The position numbers and the translations under genes are program-made. This document shows, in pieces, positions 1-7,997 of a DNA stretch of 47,236 bases. Position 1 is the stretch's first letter. Each line of letters begins with the position of its first letter. This stretch comes from Acidobacteriaceae bacterium (lineage in GTDB: Bacteria > Acidobacteriota > Terriglobia > Terriglobales > Acidobacteriaceae): NCBI GenBank assembly GCA_003140235.1, contig PLJN01000097.1, forward strand, positions 28,080 to 75,315, given 5' to 3'. A model generated the notes under the pieces. That model was not told where the DNA came from, ran no database searches, and saw only the letters and a program-made list of their open reading frames with translations.

Positions 1-1874
1 CCGAATACGGCGCGACCTGCGGCATCTTCCCGGTGGACGAAACCACGTTACATTACTTGCGCACCACCGGACGCAACGAACATGACATCGCGCTGGTCGA
101 AGCCTACTGCAAAGAGCAAGGACTCTTCCATTCGGCCAGCAGCGCCGAGGCCGAGTATTCGCAGACCGTCGAGCTTGATCTCAGTACCGTGGAGCCGAGC
201 GTTGCCGGACCGCGCCGTCCGCAGGACCGCGTTCCGCTTTCGAAGGCCAAAGAGTCGTTTGAGCAGGCGTTGCCCACGCTGATCGGTCCGCGCTCCGCGC
301 ACACCATTCAGAAAGTAGCACCGAAGCAAGTGGAGCGTTTTGACGATGAAGGCGGCAGCATGGTTGCCGTGGCTGTCGAAGAACCGCATTCAACCGACGC
401 CCCAGAAGATGCCCTGGCGCAGCTTCACGATGGCTCGGTGGTCATCGCGGCCATTACCAGTTGCACTAACACGTCGAATCCTTCGGTGATGATGGCCGCA
501 GGCCTGCTGGCGAAGAAAGCCGTCGAGAAAGGACTGCGCAGCAAGCCATGGGTGAAGACATCGCTCGCGCCCGGCTCTCGCGTGGTCACCGAGTATTACC
601 GCAAGGCCGGACTCAATCCCTATCTGGAAGCGCTGGGCTTCCACACAGTCGGCTACGGTTGCACCACGTGCATCGGCAACTCGGGGCCGCTGCCGCCGGA
701 TATCTCTCACGCCGTTACCGAAGGAGAGTTGGTCGTGGCATCCGTGCTGTCCGGCAATCGCAACTTTGAAGGCCGCATCAACTCCGAAGTCCGCGCGAAT
801 TATCTGATGTCGCCGCCGCTGGTCGTGGCGTATGCGCTTGCCGGACGCATTGACTGCGATCTCACCCATGATTCGCTGGGCAAAGGCAAAGACGGCAAGC
901 CGGTCTATCTACGCGATATCTGGCCAACGCAAAAAGAAGTGCAGGAAGTAGTGGACCGCGCGATTGATTCCACGATGTTCACCAAGAATTACGCCACCAT
1001 CTTTGACGGCGACCAGGAGTGGCAGAATCTGGCGACTCCCGAAGGCGAAACGTATCAGTGGGAAGCGAACTCCACGTACATCAAGCGCGCTCCGTACTTC
1101 GACGACATGCCGGCGAAACCCGCGCCAGTGCGCGACATCCAGGGCGCGCGTGTGCTGGCGAAACTCGGCCACAGCGTCACTACGGACCATATTTCTCCCG
1201 CCGGTTCCATCAAGGCCAACAGCCCGGCAGGGAAGTACCTCCAGGAACATGGCGTACCGCCCGCCGACTTCAACTCCTACGGCTCGCGGCGCGGCAACCA
1301 TGAAGTGATGGTCCGCGGAACATTTGCCAACGTCCGCCTGCGTAACAAGCTGGCGCCGGAAACCGAAGGCGGGATCACGAAACATTTTCCCAGCGGCGAA
1401 ATCATACCGATTTTTGATGCGTCAGTGAAATACCTGGCGGAGGGCGTGCCGCTGATCATTCTCGCGGGCAAAGAATACGGATCAGGATCGTCGCGCGACT
1501 GGGCGGCCAAAGGGCCAAATCTGCTGGGTGTGCGAGCGGTGATTGCGGAAAGCTACGAGCGTATCCATCGCTCCAATCTGGTGGGCATGGGCATTCTGCC
1601 GCTGCAATTCCTGGAAGAAGAAGACGCCGGCACCCTCAGCCTGAATGGCGACGAAGTCTACGAGATCATCGGTCTGCCCGCGATGCTGGAGGCAAAGTTT
1701 TCCGAAGGCCGCCAGCTCAAAGTCCGCGCAATCTCCCGGGACAGCGCCGATAAGGAATTTCACGCCCTGGTGCGCATTGATACGCCGCAGGAAATCCTGT
1801 ATTACGAGCACGGCGGAATCCTGCAGTACGTTTTGCGTCAGCTATTAGCGGGCAAAGCCAGTTCCAAGTCGTAA
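1..1874 (+). CDS. acnA: Aconitate hydratase A, 3' part (5' end outside the window)
   Basis: Converts citrate to isocitrate via cis-aconitate in the TCA cycle (cytoplasm). The reading frame is already open at the first base and begins EYGATCGIFPVDE, an internal aconitase block, so the start lies upstream and the GTG at 33 is not a real start. The three cysteines that hold the 4Fe-4S cluster are visible: SCTNTSNPS, then the pair in GYGCTTCIGNSG. The swivel domain follows, with GSGSSRDWAAKG and IHRSNLVGMGILP near the C terminus. About 620 residues are present, roughly two thirds of a 900-residue AcnA/IRP-type enzyme. A large inverted repeat follows the stop. Confidence 0.97.
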   Translation, partial: EYGATCGIFPVDETTLHYLRTTGRNEHDIALVEAYCKEQGLFHSASSAEAEYSQTVELDLSTVEPSVAGPRRPQDRVPLSKAKESFEQALPTLIGPRSAHTIQKVAPKQVERFDDEGGSMVAVAVEEPHSTDAPEDALAQLHDGSVVIAAITSCTNTSNPSVMMAAGLLAKKAVEKGLRSKPWVKTSLAPGSRVVTEYYRKAGLNPYLEALGFHTVGYGCTTCIGNSGPLPPDISHAVTEGELVVASVLSGNRNFEGRINSEVRANYLMSPPLVVAYALAGRIDCDLTHDSLGKGKDGKPVYLRDIWPTQKEVQEVVDRAIDSTMFTKNYATIFDGDQEWQNLATPEGETYQWEANSTYIKRAPYFDDMPAKPAPVRDIQGARVLAKLGHSVTTDHISPAGSIKANSPAGKYLQEHGVPPADFNSYGSRRGNHEVMVRGTFANVRLRNKLAPETEGGITKHFPSGEIIPIFDASVKYLAEGVPLIILAGKEYGSGSSRDWAAKGPNLLGVRAVIAESYERIHRSNLVGMGILPLQFLEEEDAGTLSLNGDEVYEIIGLPAMLEAKFSEGRQLKVRAISRDSADKEFHALVRIDTPQEILYYEHGGILQYVLRQLLAGKASSKS

Positions 1875-1887
1875 CCAGCGTCGTCAA

Positions 1888-2004
1888 AAAACCTTACCGC
1901 TGATGACGCTGATAGCGCTGATCAGGAAAATTTCTCGGAACGTCCACAAACCCAGTCAGAATTTCCCCCATCAGCGTCATCAGCGTAATCAGCGGTAAGG
2001 TTTT
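1888..2004. repeat. Intergenic inverted repeat, CCTTACCGCTGAT family, copy 1
   Basis: The outer 17 bases are a perfect inverted pair (1888-1904 and 1988-2004, beginning AAAACCTTACCGCTGAT). The arms continue imperfectly inward as repeated CGCTGAT/ATCAGCG words around a 45-base centre. A close relative lies at 13790-13906 and a partial one at 21713-21755. It follows acnA and could act as a transcription end or RNA-stability element, but there is no classical U-run terminator. The rest of the 250-base gap before the response regulator shows nothing else I can name. Confidence 0.8.
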
Positions 2005-2124
2005 GCCCGTTCTCGCTCCGCAGTACATTTATCTCATTACCCTGAAAACTCAGCTAAAGTCCCTCCACCTTCCTGCCGATGAATATCCAGAGCGCGACTT
2101 CACAGAACAAGGCCAGGTTCCCCC

Positions 2125-2595
2125 ATGTCAGGATTAAAAGTACTGATCGCCGAAGATGAAGCAATCACCCGCAGCTTGCTGCGCTCCACGTTGACCAATT
2201 GGGGCTACGATGTGGCCACAACCACCAACGGGGAAGAAGCCTGTGCCAAATTGCGTTCCGGAAACATTGACCTGTGCGTGCTCGACTGGGAAATGCCCAA
2301 AATGACAGGACTGGACGTGTGTAAATGGGTGCGCTCGAGCGATCTGACGCCGGCGCCATATCTGATTCTGCTCACCGCCAAAAATGACCCCGGGGACATT
2401 CGGGCGGGGTATCAGGCCGGGGCGGATGACTACGTCACCAAACCCTTTAACGCAGTTGAATTGCGCAAGCGGATGTCCATCGTCGCCGAGAGAAGACTGC
2501 AAGCCGCAACGGAACAGAAGCAAGCCAGCCATTGCGACTCCTTTGAGCTCTATCGCGCAGGCTTCACCGCGAAATCGAATCCTTCGCATAAATAA
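2125..2595 (+). CDS. Stand-alone response regulator (receiver domain only)
   Basis: A CheY-like receiver that would take a phosphoryl group from a histidine kinase. Residues 4-122 form the receiver: acidic pocket E10/D11, phospho-acceptor D54 in VLDWEMPKMTG, switch T84 in LLTAK, and K106 in VTKPF. About 35 charged C-terminal residues follow, with no recognisable output or DNA-binding domain. No kinase gene adjoins it, so it is an orphan here and its partner cannot be named. The small Cys-rich gene begins one base after its stop, so the two are probably co-transcribed. No strong Shine-Dalgarno is visible before the ATG; the start is set by the beginning of the first receiver strand. Confidence 0.9.
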   Translation: MSGLKVLIAEDEAITRSLLRSTLTNWGYDVATTTNGEEACAKLRSGNIDLCVLDWEMPKMTGLDVCKWVRSSDLTPAPYLILLTAKNDPGDIRAGYQAGADDYVTKPFNAVELRKRMSIVAERRLQAATEQKQASHCDSFELYRAGFTAKSNPSHK

Positions 2596-2596
2596 T

Positions 2597-2839
2597 ATGA
2601 CCAAAAGCCTGTTTGCTGAAAACGAAGCCACGGTCCCTTGTTCCAAATGCCAGCGACCGGTGCGCCTGGACGATTCGCGCAGCGATTTGAAGGTGATGAA
2701 CAAACTCTACCGGCTGCGCTACCCGCGCTTCGAATGCGGATTTGTGGATTGGTATCTGGAATGCGAATTCCTCTGTAATCATGGACCGGCAATTGCCCAG
2801 CGTCCCACGCTGCCGGACCGCGACGCCAAGGCCCGGTAA
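2597..2839 (+). CDS. Small cysteine-containing hypothetical protein (80 aa)
   Basis: I do not recognise this protein. It encodes 80 residues starting at the ATG one base after the response regulator stop, which suggests translational coupling. It has a CSKC pair (C15, C18) followed by C47, C56 and C60, a spacing compatible with a small zinc-binding or redox fold. The middle is basic and aromatic (YRLRYPRFECGFVDWYLECEF) and the tail is charged. The tight spacing is the main evidence that it is real; the Cys pattern is secondary. Function unknown; a partner or accessory of the regulator is only a guess. Confidence 0.5.
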   Translation: MTKSLFAENEATVPCSKCQRPVRLDDSRSDLKVMNKLYRLRYPRFECGFVDWYLECEFLCNHGPAIAQRPTLPDRDAKAR

Positions 2840-2865
2840 AATAGAGCGGGCGCGGGCAAGAATTT

Positions 2866-2940
2866 GGCCGCGAAGGAGCGCGAAAAACACGAATCGGATT
2901 CTCACAACCAATTCGTGTTCCTTCACGCAAATTCGCGGCC
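2866..2940. repeat. Long inverted repeat between convergent genes (TTCGCGGCC family, copy 1)
   Basis: GGCCGCGAA (2866-2874) pairs with TTCGCGGCC (2932-2940), and AACACGAAT (2886-2894) with ATTCGTGTT (2911-2919). The right half is nearly the same as 25391-25420. It lies between the convergent stops of the small Cys gene and the S9 peptidase, so a two-way terminator role is plausible, though not shown. Confidence 0.75.
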
Positions 2941-2961
2941 GAAAAACTTTTCGCCAGGACT

Positions 2962-5652
2962 TTACTTGTCCAATTCCTGCACGAGTGTGGCGCCTCCCAT
3001 GTCCGCGAGCACGGCGGAGATTTTCACCGGCTTGCGCGAATCTTTGGCGATCCAAAGGGTCTCATGGTCGCCGCCGCCGTCCGCGGACGTGACTTCGACT
3101 TTAAAGGTGTCGAAGGTCCCCGCCAGAACGGTGACGGTTTCCGAACCGACCACCTTCAATTGCAGCAGCTTTTCTTTTTGCTTCTGGACGTCAAAATTCC
3201 GGAAGGTTGTGGTGTAGCCCTCGGCCAGCGGCAAAGCCGCAATGGACATCTGAGACGCCGAAGCGCCCGCGAAGATGGGGCCGCCGAGATCGACGGAAAT
3301 CGTCCGGTTCTGGCCGTTCATGTTCGCGGTTCCGGTGGCCTTGTTGCCGGTGAACTCCAGGCTGATGGTCGCCGGGCCTTGTTCAATTTTCTGGCTCAGC
3401 ACCACCAGGGTCCCTTTTTCCAAAGTCGAAACATCAGTCGCTTCGCCCATGGCGGATTGCATGGTGCCCGTAGCCAGCCATTTACCGTTGACCTCCTTGA
3501 TGGTCGTGGTGATGTCCAGGGCGATCTCCTGGCCGCTCATGGACAACTTGGCCCGGTACTTCCACGTGCCGGGCTGAAGGTCCACGGCCGGCTTGGGCAG
3601 CCCAACGGCATTGGCATCAACTTTTTTGGCTAACACCACGGTTTTGGGATCAACGGAGATTTCCTTGAGCCGCGCTACCACTTCCGGCGTTCCGCCTTCC
3701 TGATAGCGCCCACCCAGATGCTTGTTCAGAAATTTCTCGGCGGACATGTACAGCGCCATGTTGTTTACCGGACGCGCAAAGCCGTGGCCTTCGTCCGGGG
3801 CCACGATGTATTCGACAGGGAAGCCGCGGTCGCGCAAGGCAATTACGATCTGGTCCGCTTCGCGTTTGTTCACGCGCGGATCGTTGGCGCCCTGCACCAC
3901 GAGCAAAGGCGTCTTGATCTTGTCCGCGGAATGCAGCGGCGAGCGCTCCACCAGCAGCGCTTTGCCGGCCGGAGTGTTGGGATCGCCCATGCGCTCATAA
4001 AACAATTTGCGGATCGGCTCCCAATAAGGCGGAATGGAATCGAGCAGCGTGATCAGGTTCGACGGGCCAACAATATCCACGGCGGCGGCGTAGACATCCG
4101 GCGTGAACGCGACCCCGGCCAGCGTGGCGTAGCCGCCGTACGAGCCGCCCAGAATTCCCACGCGCTTGGGGTCGGCAATGCCTTCGGCCACCAGATACTT
4201 TACGCCCCAGGTCACATCGTCCTGCATCGTGCGGCCCCATTGCAGGTTGCCGGCGTCAAGAAACTTCTTGCCATAGCCGGTGGAAGCGCGGAAGTTCGGC
4301 ATGAGCACGGCATAGCCGCGGTTGGCAAAGAACTGCGCCAGCGAGTTGTACCCCCACACGTCGCGTCCCCAGGGGCCACCATGCGGAATGATCAGGGCAG
4401 GAAGATTCTTCGCCGCCACACCCTTGGGCAGAGTCAGATAAGCGGGAATTTCCAGCCCGTCGGATGACTTGTAGCGAACGGGCCTCATCTCCGCCAGGGC
4501 CGCGCGCGGAAGCTTTTCGCGGACCGTAAATTGCAAAGTGAGCTTGTGGGTCTTGCGATCAAATAGATATGTCTCACCCGGCTCGGTGTCGCTAAAGGCG
4601 CTTACCACCCACACCTGGTCGTCCGAGGTAACGGAGCTCCGCGAAATTTCCTTGCCCGGCAGTTTTTCCTTGAGCCATTTGAAGTCGGTTTCAAAGCTCT
4701 TGTCTTTAAAATAGCGCCGCAACCGGTCTTCCAGATAGAAAGTCAATGCGATCTCGTCCGTCGCTTCCGAGAAAACAGCGCCGCCAAAATCCACCTTATG
4801 GAGCGGGTCCGATTCCACCAACTCCGTCGCGCCCGTTTCCGGGTCCATCAGCATCAGCGAAGTCAAATCAACGTCGGCGCCCTTGTTGGTTTCCATGTAC
4901 ACCCGCTTGCCGTCTTTCCGGAACCGGGACGTCCCGCAGGATTCAAACACGGAGCAGGAGTAGATTTTGGTGAATTTGTCGGGATCAACGCGCAGGATCT
5001 CCGTGTCTCCGTTTTCAGCGGAGCGGGAAGCCAGCCGCAGCTTCCCCTGTAGATCAAAGTCCCAGCCCGTGATCCGGTCGGTATTCTTGCGCAAAAGCGT
5101 CTTCTCGCCGGTCGAGAGCTTCAGCTTGTAGAGATCATGCCAGGCTTTATCGCGGTCGTTGAGCCCGATGTAGACCACGTCCGGATCGCTCTTGGGCGCA
5201 TCGTAAAGCTGCACCGCCACGCCCTTGAGCCCGGTGAGGTCGCGGGACGCCGGAGCGTCGGCGCCGGCCGCAGGCGGGGCCTTGGGATCAACGGAATAGA
5301 TGTTGAAATTCTCGTCGCCGGCGTTGTCTTTCACATAGAGGATGTACTTGCTGTCGCGCGTCCAGAAGTAGCCGCCGACGGGCCGCTTGGTCTCCGTGGT
5401 AAGCAGTCGTGCCGCGCTGAAGGGCTCGTTCACGCCCTTCACATAAATGTTGCGCGTATCTTTCCACGGCTTCAGGAACGAAAGGTACTGGCCGTTGGGC
5501 GAAATCTGGGCCCCGGCAATCTCCGGATTGCCAAAGAAAATCTCACGGTCAATCAGCGGAGGCAGTCCCGCGGCTTTGTTGGCCTGGCCCTGTACGCTAA
5601 ACGCGGAGGCCAACACCATCAGGCACAATACGGTCTTGATGAGCTTATTCAT
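2962..5652 (-). CDS. Secreted S9 family prolyl-oligopeptidase-type peptidase with extra C-terminal domain
   Basis: Serine peptidase expected to cleave peptides outside the cytoplasm. The first 22 residues form a signal peptide (hydrophobic core TVLCLMVLASAF, then VQG/QA). A WD-like beta-propeller covers about residues 35-400 and the alpha/beta-hydrolase domain about 400-655. The catalytic triad is visible: S504 in GGSYGGY, D591 in GANDPRV, H623 in DEGHGF. Residues from about 690 to 896 form a further beta-rich domain resembling DUF3108-type domains (LAGTFDTFKVEV, TLWIAKDSRKPVKI, MGGATLVQEL). S9 enzymes usually end near 650-700 residues, so this is a fusion. AAGGA upstream of the ATG fits a ribosome site. 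Transcribed alone. Confidence 0.92.
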   Translation of the reverse strand: MNKLIKTVLCLMVLASAFSVQGQANKAAGLPPLIDREIFFGNPEIAGAQISPNGQYLSFLKPWKDTRNIYVKGVNEPFSAARLLTTETKRPVGGYFWTRDSKYILYVKDNAGDENFNIYSVDPKAPPAAGADAPASRDLTGLKGVAVQLYDAPKSDPDVVYIGLNDRDKAWHDLYKLKLSTGEKTLLRKNTDRITGWDFDLQGKLRLASRSAENGDTEILRVDPDKFTKIYSCSVFESCGTSRFRKDGKRVYMETNKGADVDLTSLMLMDPETGATELVESDPLHKVDFGGAVFSEATDEIALTFYLEDRLRRYFKDKSFETDFKWLKEKLPGKEISRSSVTSDDQVWVVSAFSDTEPGETYLFDRKTHKLTLQFTVREKLPRAALAEMRPVRYKSSDGLEIPAYLTLPKGVAAKNLPALIIPHGGPWGRDVWGYNSLAQFFANRGYAVLMPNFRASTGYGKKFLDAGNLQWGRTMQDDVTWGVKYLVAEGIADPKRVGILGGSYGGYATLAGVAFTPDVYAAAVDIVGPSNLITLLDSIPPYWEPIRKLFYERMGDPNTPAGKALLVERSPLHSADKIKTPLLVVQGANDPRVNKREADQIVIALRDRGFPVEYIVAPDEGHGFARPVNNMALYMSAEKFLNKHLGGRYQEGGTPEVVARLKEISVDPKTVVLAKKVDANAVGLPKPAVDLQPGTWKYRAKLSMSGQEIALDITTTIKEVNGKWLATGTMQSAMGEATDVSTLEKGTLVVLSQKIEQGPATISLEFTGNKATGTANMNGQNRTISVDLGGPIFAGASASQMSIAALPLAEGYTTTFRNFDVQKQKEKLLQLKVVGSETVTVLAGTFDTFKVEVTSADGGGDHETLWIAKDSRKPVKISAVLADMGGATLVQELDK

Positions 5653-5792
5653 GGGAAGTGTCCTTTTCTCTTATCTTCTCTTCTTTTATCAGAGCTGTAC
5701 GCAATGAGTTATTCAGAATTGTGTACGCGCCGGGCCATTGCTGTCTAGTAATAAGGGGTCATTTTTTATCGCCTGGAATTGGCAGGAGTATT

Positions 5793-5863
5793 GCCGCTGA
5801 TTCACGCAGATGAGCGCGGATCAAGGAGAAACACAGCGTAGAGACGTGGCACTGCCACGTCTC
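5793..5863. repeat. Composite palindromic repeat (GAGACG family), copy 1
   Basis: Two parts: GCCGCTGATTCACGCAGATG... (5793-5822) and a near-perfect hairpin at 5841-5863 with arms GAGACGTGGCA / TGCCACGTCTC around one base. The same two parts occur in the opposite orientation at 42959-43030. The gap between the S9 peptidase and the TPR gene otherwise shows nothing recognisable. Confidence 0.8.
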
Positions 5864-5904
5864 ACTGCTAACATTACGAAACCCTTTTTCGAGTAGTGGT
5901 GCTG

Positions 5905-7266
5905 TCAGTCGCTTGGGTTGGACCGCAACGCAGCCGCTTCTTTCTCCCAGGCCTCAGCCTTTTCCACCTGCCCCACGAGCCGAAGGCATGTAGCGCCGCT
6001 GCTCAATGAAATCGCCAGGCTCTCTCGGTCAACATTGCCAAAAACATCACCTTTCCTCTTGGCTTCAACCGCCCGTTCAAACCAGGGAAGGGCTTCCTCA
6101 TATTTGCCCGTTTCCGACAGACAATCCCCGACCGTTTGCAGGCTTATGCCTAAGATTCGATGGTCCACGCGGCCATGCACATCGCCTTTTTCCTTTTCTG
6201 ACACGGCCCGCTCATACCAGGGGCGGGCTTCCTCATGCCTGCCCATTTTCGACAGACAAGCTCCGACTTGGTGTAGGCTGATGCCCAGACTTTGATGGTC
6301 CACGCGGCCATGCACATCGCCCTTTTCTGCCTCCGACACGGACCGCTCATACCAGGGAAAGGCTTCCTCATCCTTACCCAACTCCGACAGACAAACTCCG
6401 ACATCGTACAGGCTTGTGCTCAGGCCTTCATGGTCCACGCGGCCATACACATCGCCCTTTTCTGCCTCCGACACTGCCCGCTCAAACCAAGGGCGAGCTT
6501 CCCCATGCTTACCCAACTCCGACAGACAGACTCCAACCTGGTGCAGGCTGATGCCCAGGCTTGCATGGTCCACGCGGCCATGCAGATCACCCTTTTCTGC
6601 CTCCGACACGGCCAGCTCAAACCAGGAGCGAGCTTCCTCATGCTTGCCCAGCTCCGACAGACAGACTCCAACCTGGTGCAGGCTTCTGCCTAGGATTGCA
6701 TGATTCACACGGCCATGCACATCTCCTTTTTTTGCCTCCGACACGGCCCGCTCATACCAGTGGCGGGCTTCCTCATACTTCCTGGTTTGTGACAGACAAT
6801 ACCCGACCTGGTGCAGGCTGATGCCTAGGCTTTGATGGTCCACACGGCCATGCACGTCTCCCTTTTCCCTTTCCGACACGGCCCGCTCATACCAGGCGCG
6901 GGCTTCCTCATACTGTCCCGTTTTCGACAGGCAAACCCCGACATGGTGCTGACTTCTGCCCAAGCTTTCATGGTCCACGCGGCCTTGCACATTGCCCTTT
7001 TGTGCTTCCGACACAGCCCGCTCATACCAGGGGAGAGCTTCAGTAAAGCGCCCGATCTCTAGGAGCGCATGGCCAATCGCTCCGCCCTTTTCGGTAGAAA
7101 CTGCAGCGCCAGCCTTCTCCCACTCTTCCGGACTCAAAGGGAAGGTCATGAGTCCAGAGGCTAAGTCAGCACGCGCTGGGTTCGCAGCCAGTTCGCTAGC
7201 CAGTTCAATGAAGCGCTCACGTTGAGCCGTCCTGACTTTGAGCAGATCCTTCGCTTCCTTCTTCAC
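5905..7266 (-). CDS. TPR-repeat protein, C-terminal sensor part of a split STAND ATPase
   Basis: 453 residues, mostly eight tandem units of 45 residues of the type VDHxSLGxSLHQVGVCLSELGK followed by HEEARPWYERAVSEAEKGDVHGR, a helical-hairpin (kinesin light chain/nephrocystin-like) TPR array. Such arrays usually sense ligands or partners. The GTG start at 7266 overlaps the upstream NB-ARC stop (GTGA, four bases), so translation is coupled. With the two upstream frames it makes metallophosphoesterase, NB-ARC and TPR, the usual order of a STAND ATPase (effector, switch, sensor). The repeats are very similar even at the DNA level, suggesting recent expansion. Defence or signalling is inferred from architecture only. 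Confidence 0.85.
   Translation of the reverse strand: MKKEAKDLLKVRTAQRERFIELASELAANPARADLASGLMTFPLSPEEWEKAGAAVSTEKGGAIGHALLEIGRFTEALPWYERAVSEAQKGNVQGRVDHESLGRSQHHVGVCLSKTGQYEEARAWYERAVSEREKGDVHGRVDHQSLGISLHQVGYCLSQTRKYEEARHWYERAVSEAKKGDVHGRVNHAILGRSLHQVGVCLSELGKHEEARSWFELAVSEAEKGDLHGRVDHASLGISLHQVGVCLSELGKHGEARPWFERAVSEAEKGDVYGRVDHEGLSTSLYDVGVCLSELGKDEEAFPWYERSVSEAEKGDVHGRVDHQSLGISLHQVGACLSKMGRHEEARPWYERAVSEKEKGDVHGRVDHRILGISLQTVGDCLSETGKYEEALPWFERAVEAKRKGDVFGNVDRESLAISLSSGATCLRLVGQVEKAEAWEKEAAALRSNPSD
6060..7060 (-). repeat. Tandem 135-bp coding repeats inside the TPR gene
   Basis: A block reading GACACGGCCCGCTCATACC on the + strand recurs with small changes near 6066, 6200, 6335, 6470, 6605, 6740, 6875 and 7010, a steady 135-base step (45 codons, frame kept). 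The array can shrink or expand without breaking the reading frame. Confidence 0.9.
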
Positions 7267-7997
7267 TTCTTCTTCCCCAATCGCATAGATATTAAGAAGC
7301 CGGCAAAAAGCTGGTGCATCTTGAGTTCGTTGTTACCCTCCAACAAGTGGAGATCGAGACAGACATCCAGCGCCTTTTGAAAGTCTGCGTCACTCCAGGC
7401 CAGTGCCTGCTGCAAATGCAGAGCGAGTTCATCTTTGGGAATACGCTGATGATTGAGAAAAGCGGCACTGTGCAACAGGAGCCGGACCGGCTCTTCAAGG
7501 TGCTCATAAACGAGCCGAAAAGACTTGTCTGCTTCCGGGCTCAAGGTTAGCGTGGCGGAATCCAACCGGCCGCGGCGCTGTTCATAACCTAGAGTCAGGG
7601 CTGCGGAACAGATTTGTGCTGGCAGGCCCGCCGCCATCTTCGCTAGGTCCTTACCATATCGATTGGCTACCTCCGATCCGCCCAAATGCTCTATCAGCTT
7701 GATTGAGTCGCCCTCTGACAGCGGTTTGATCTCCCAAGAGGCCCAGCCCGGCTCGCAATGTCCGCTGATGGAAGTGACCAGAACGTGGCATGGCATCCAA
7801 CCCGGCGGGAGCCAATTCTTGATCGAATCCACCAAACTCAAGTTGTCATAAATTAACAGTAGCGGGGCTTGCGCAAGGGAGAAAAATGTCCGCTGGCCCT
7901 GGTTGGGCAAAGACAGATCGGGAGGAAACGTCAAATTTAGGTAGGTCTTACCGATCTGGGCGAATTCCACCGCAAGCGCTCCGTTGGAAGCATCCAA
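7263..7997 (-). CDS. NB-ARC/STAND ATPase, middle part (frame-shifted from the upstream ORF)
   Basis: Continues the nucleotide-binding domain whose P-loop lies in the upstream frame. Visible: strand TFLLDASNGALAVEF just after the frame break, Walker B LLLIYDN, sensor-like HVLVTS, KPLSEGDSIKLIEHLGG, and AAGLPAQICSAALTLG (the GLPLAL-like motif), then a winged-helix-like region to GKKK. The nominal start is a TTG inside a conserved strand and has no upstream signal, so this is probably not an independent gene. Reading the upstream gene with a -1 shift near 8003-8015 joins the two smoothly (IRAG then TFLLDASN). It may be an inactivated gene, an assembly error or a recoding site. The stop overlaps the TPR start. 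Confidence 0.75.
   Translation of the reverse strand: MDASNGALAVEFAQIGKTYLNLTFPPDLSLPNQGQRTFFSLAQAPLLLIYDNLSLVDSIKNWLPPGWMPCHVLVTSISGHCEPGWASWEIKPLSEGDSIKLIEHLGGSEVANRYGKDLAKMAAGLPAQICSAALTLGYEQRRGRLDSATLTLSPEADKSFRLVYEHLEEPVRLLLHSAAFLNHQRIPKDELALHLQQALAWSDADFQKALDVCLDLHLLEGNNELKMHQLFAGFLISMRLGKKK

Noticed and set aside
5905-7266. CRISPR-like periodicity
   Set aside because: Repeats are 135 bases, in frame and coding (TPR units), with no spacers.
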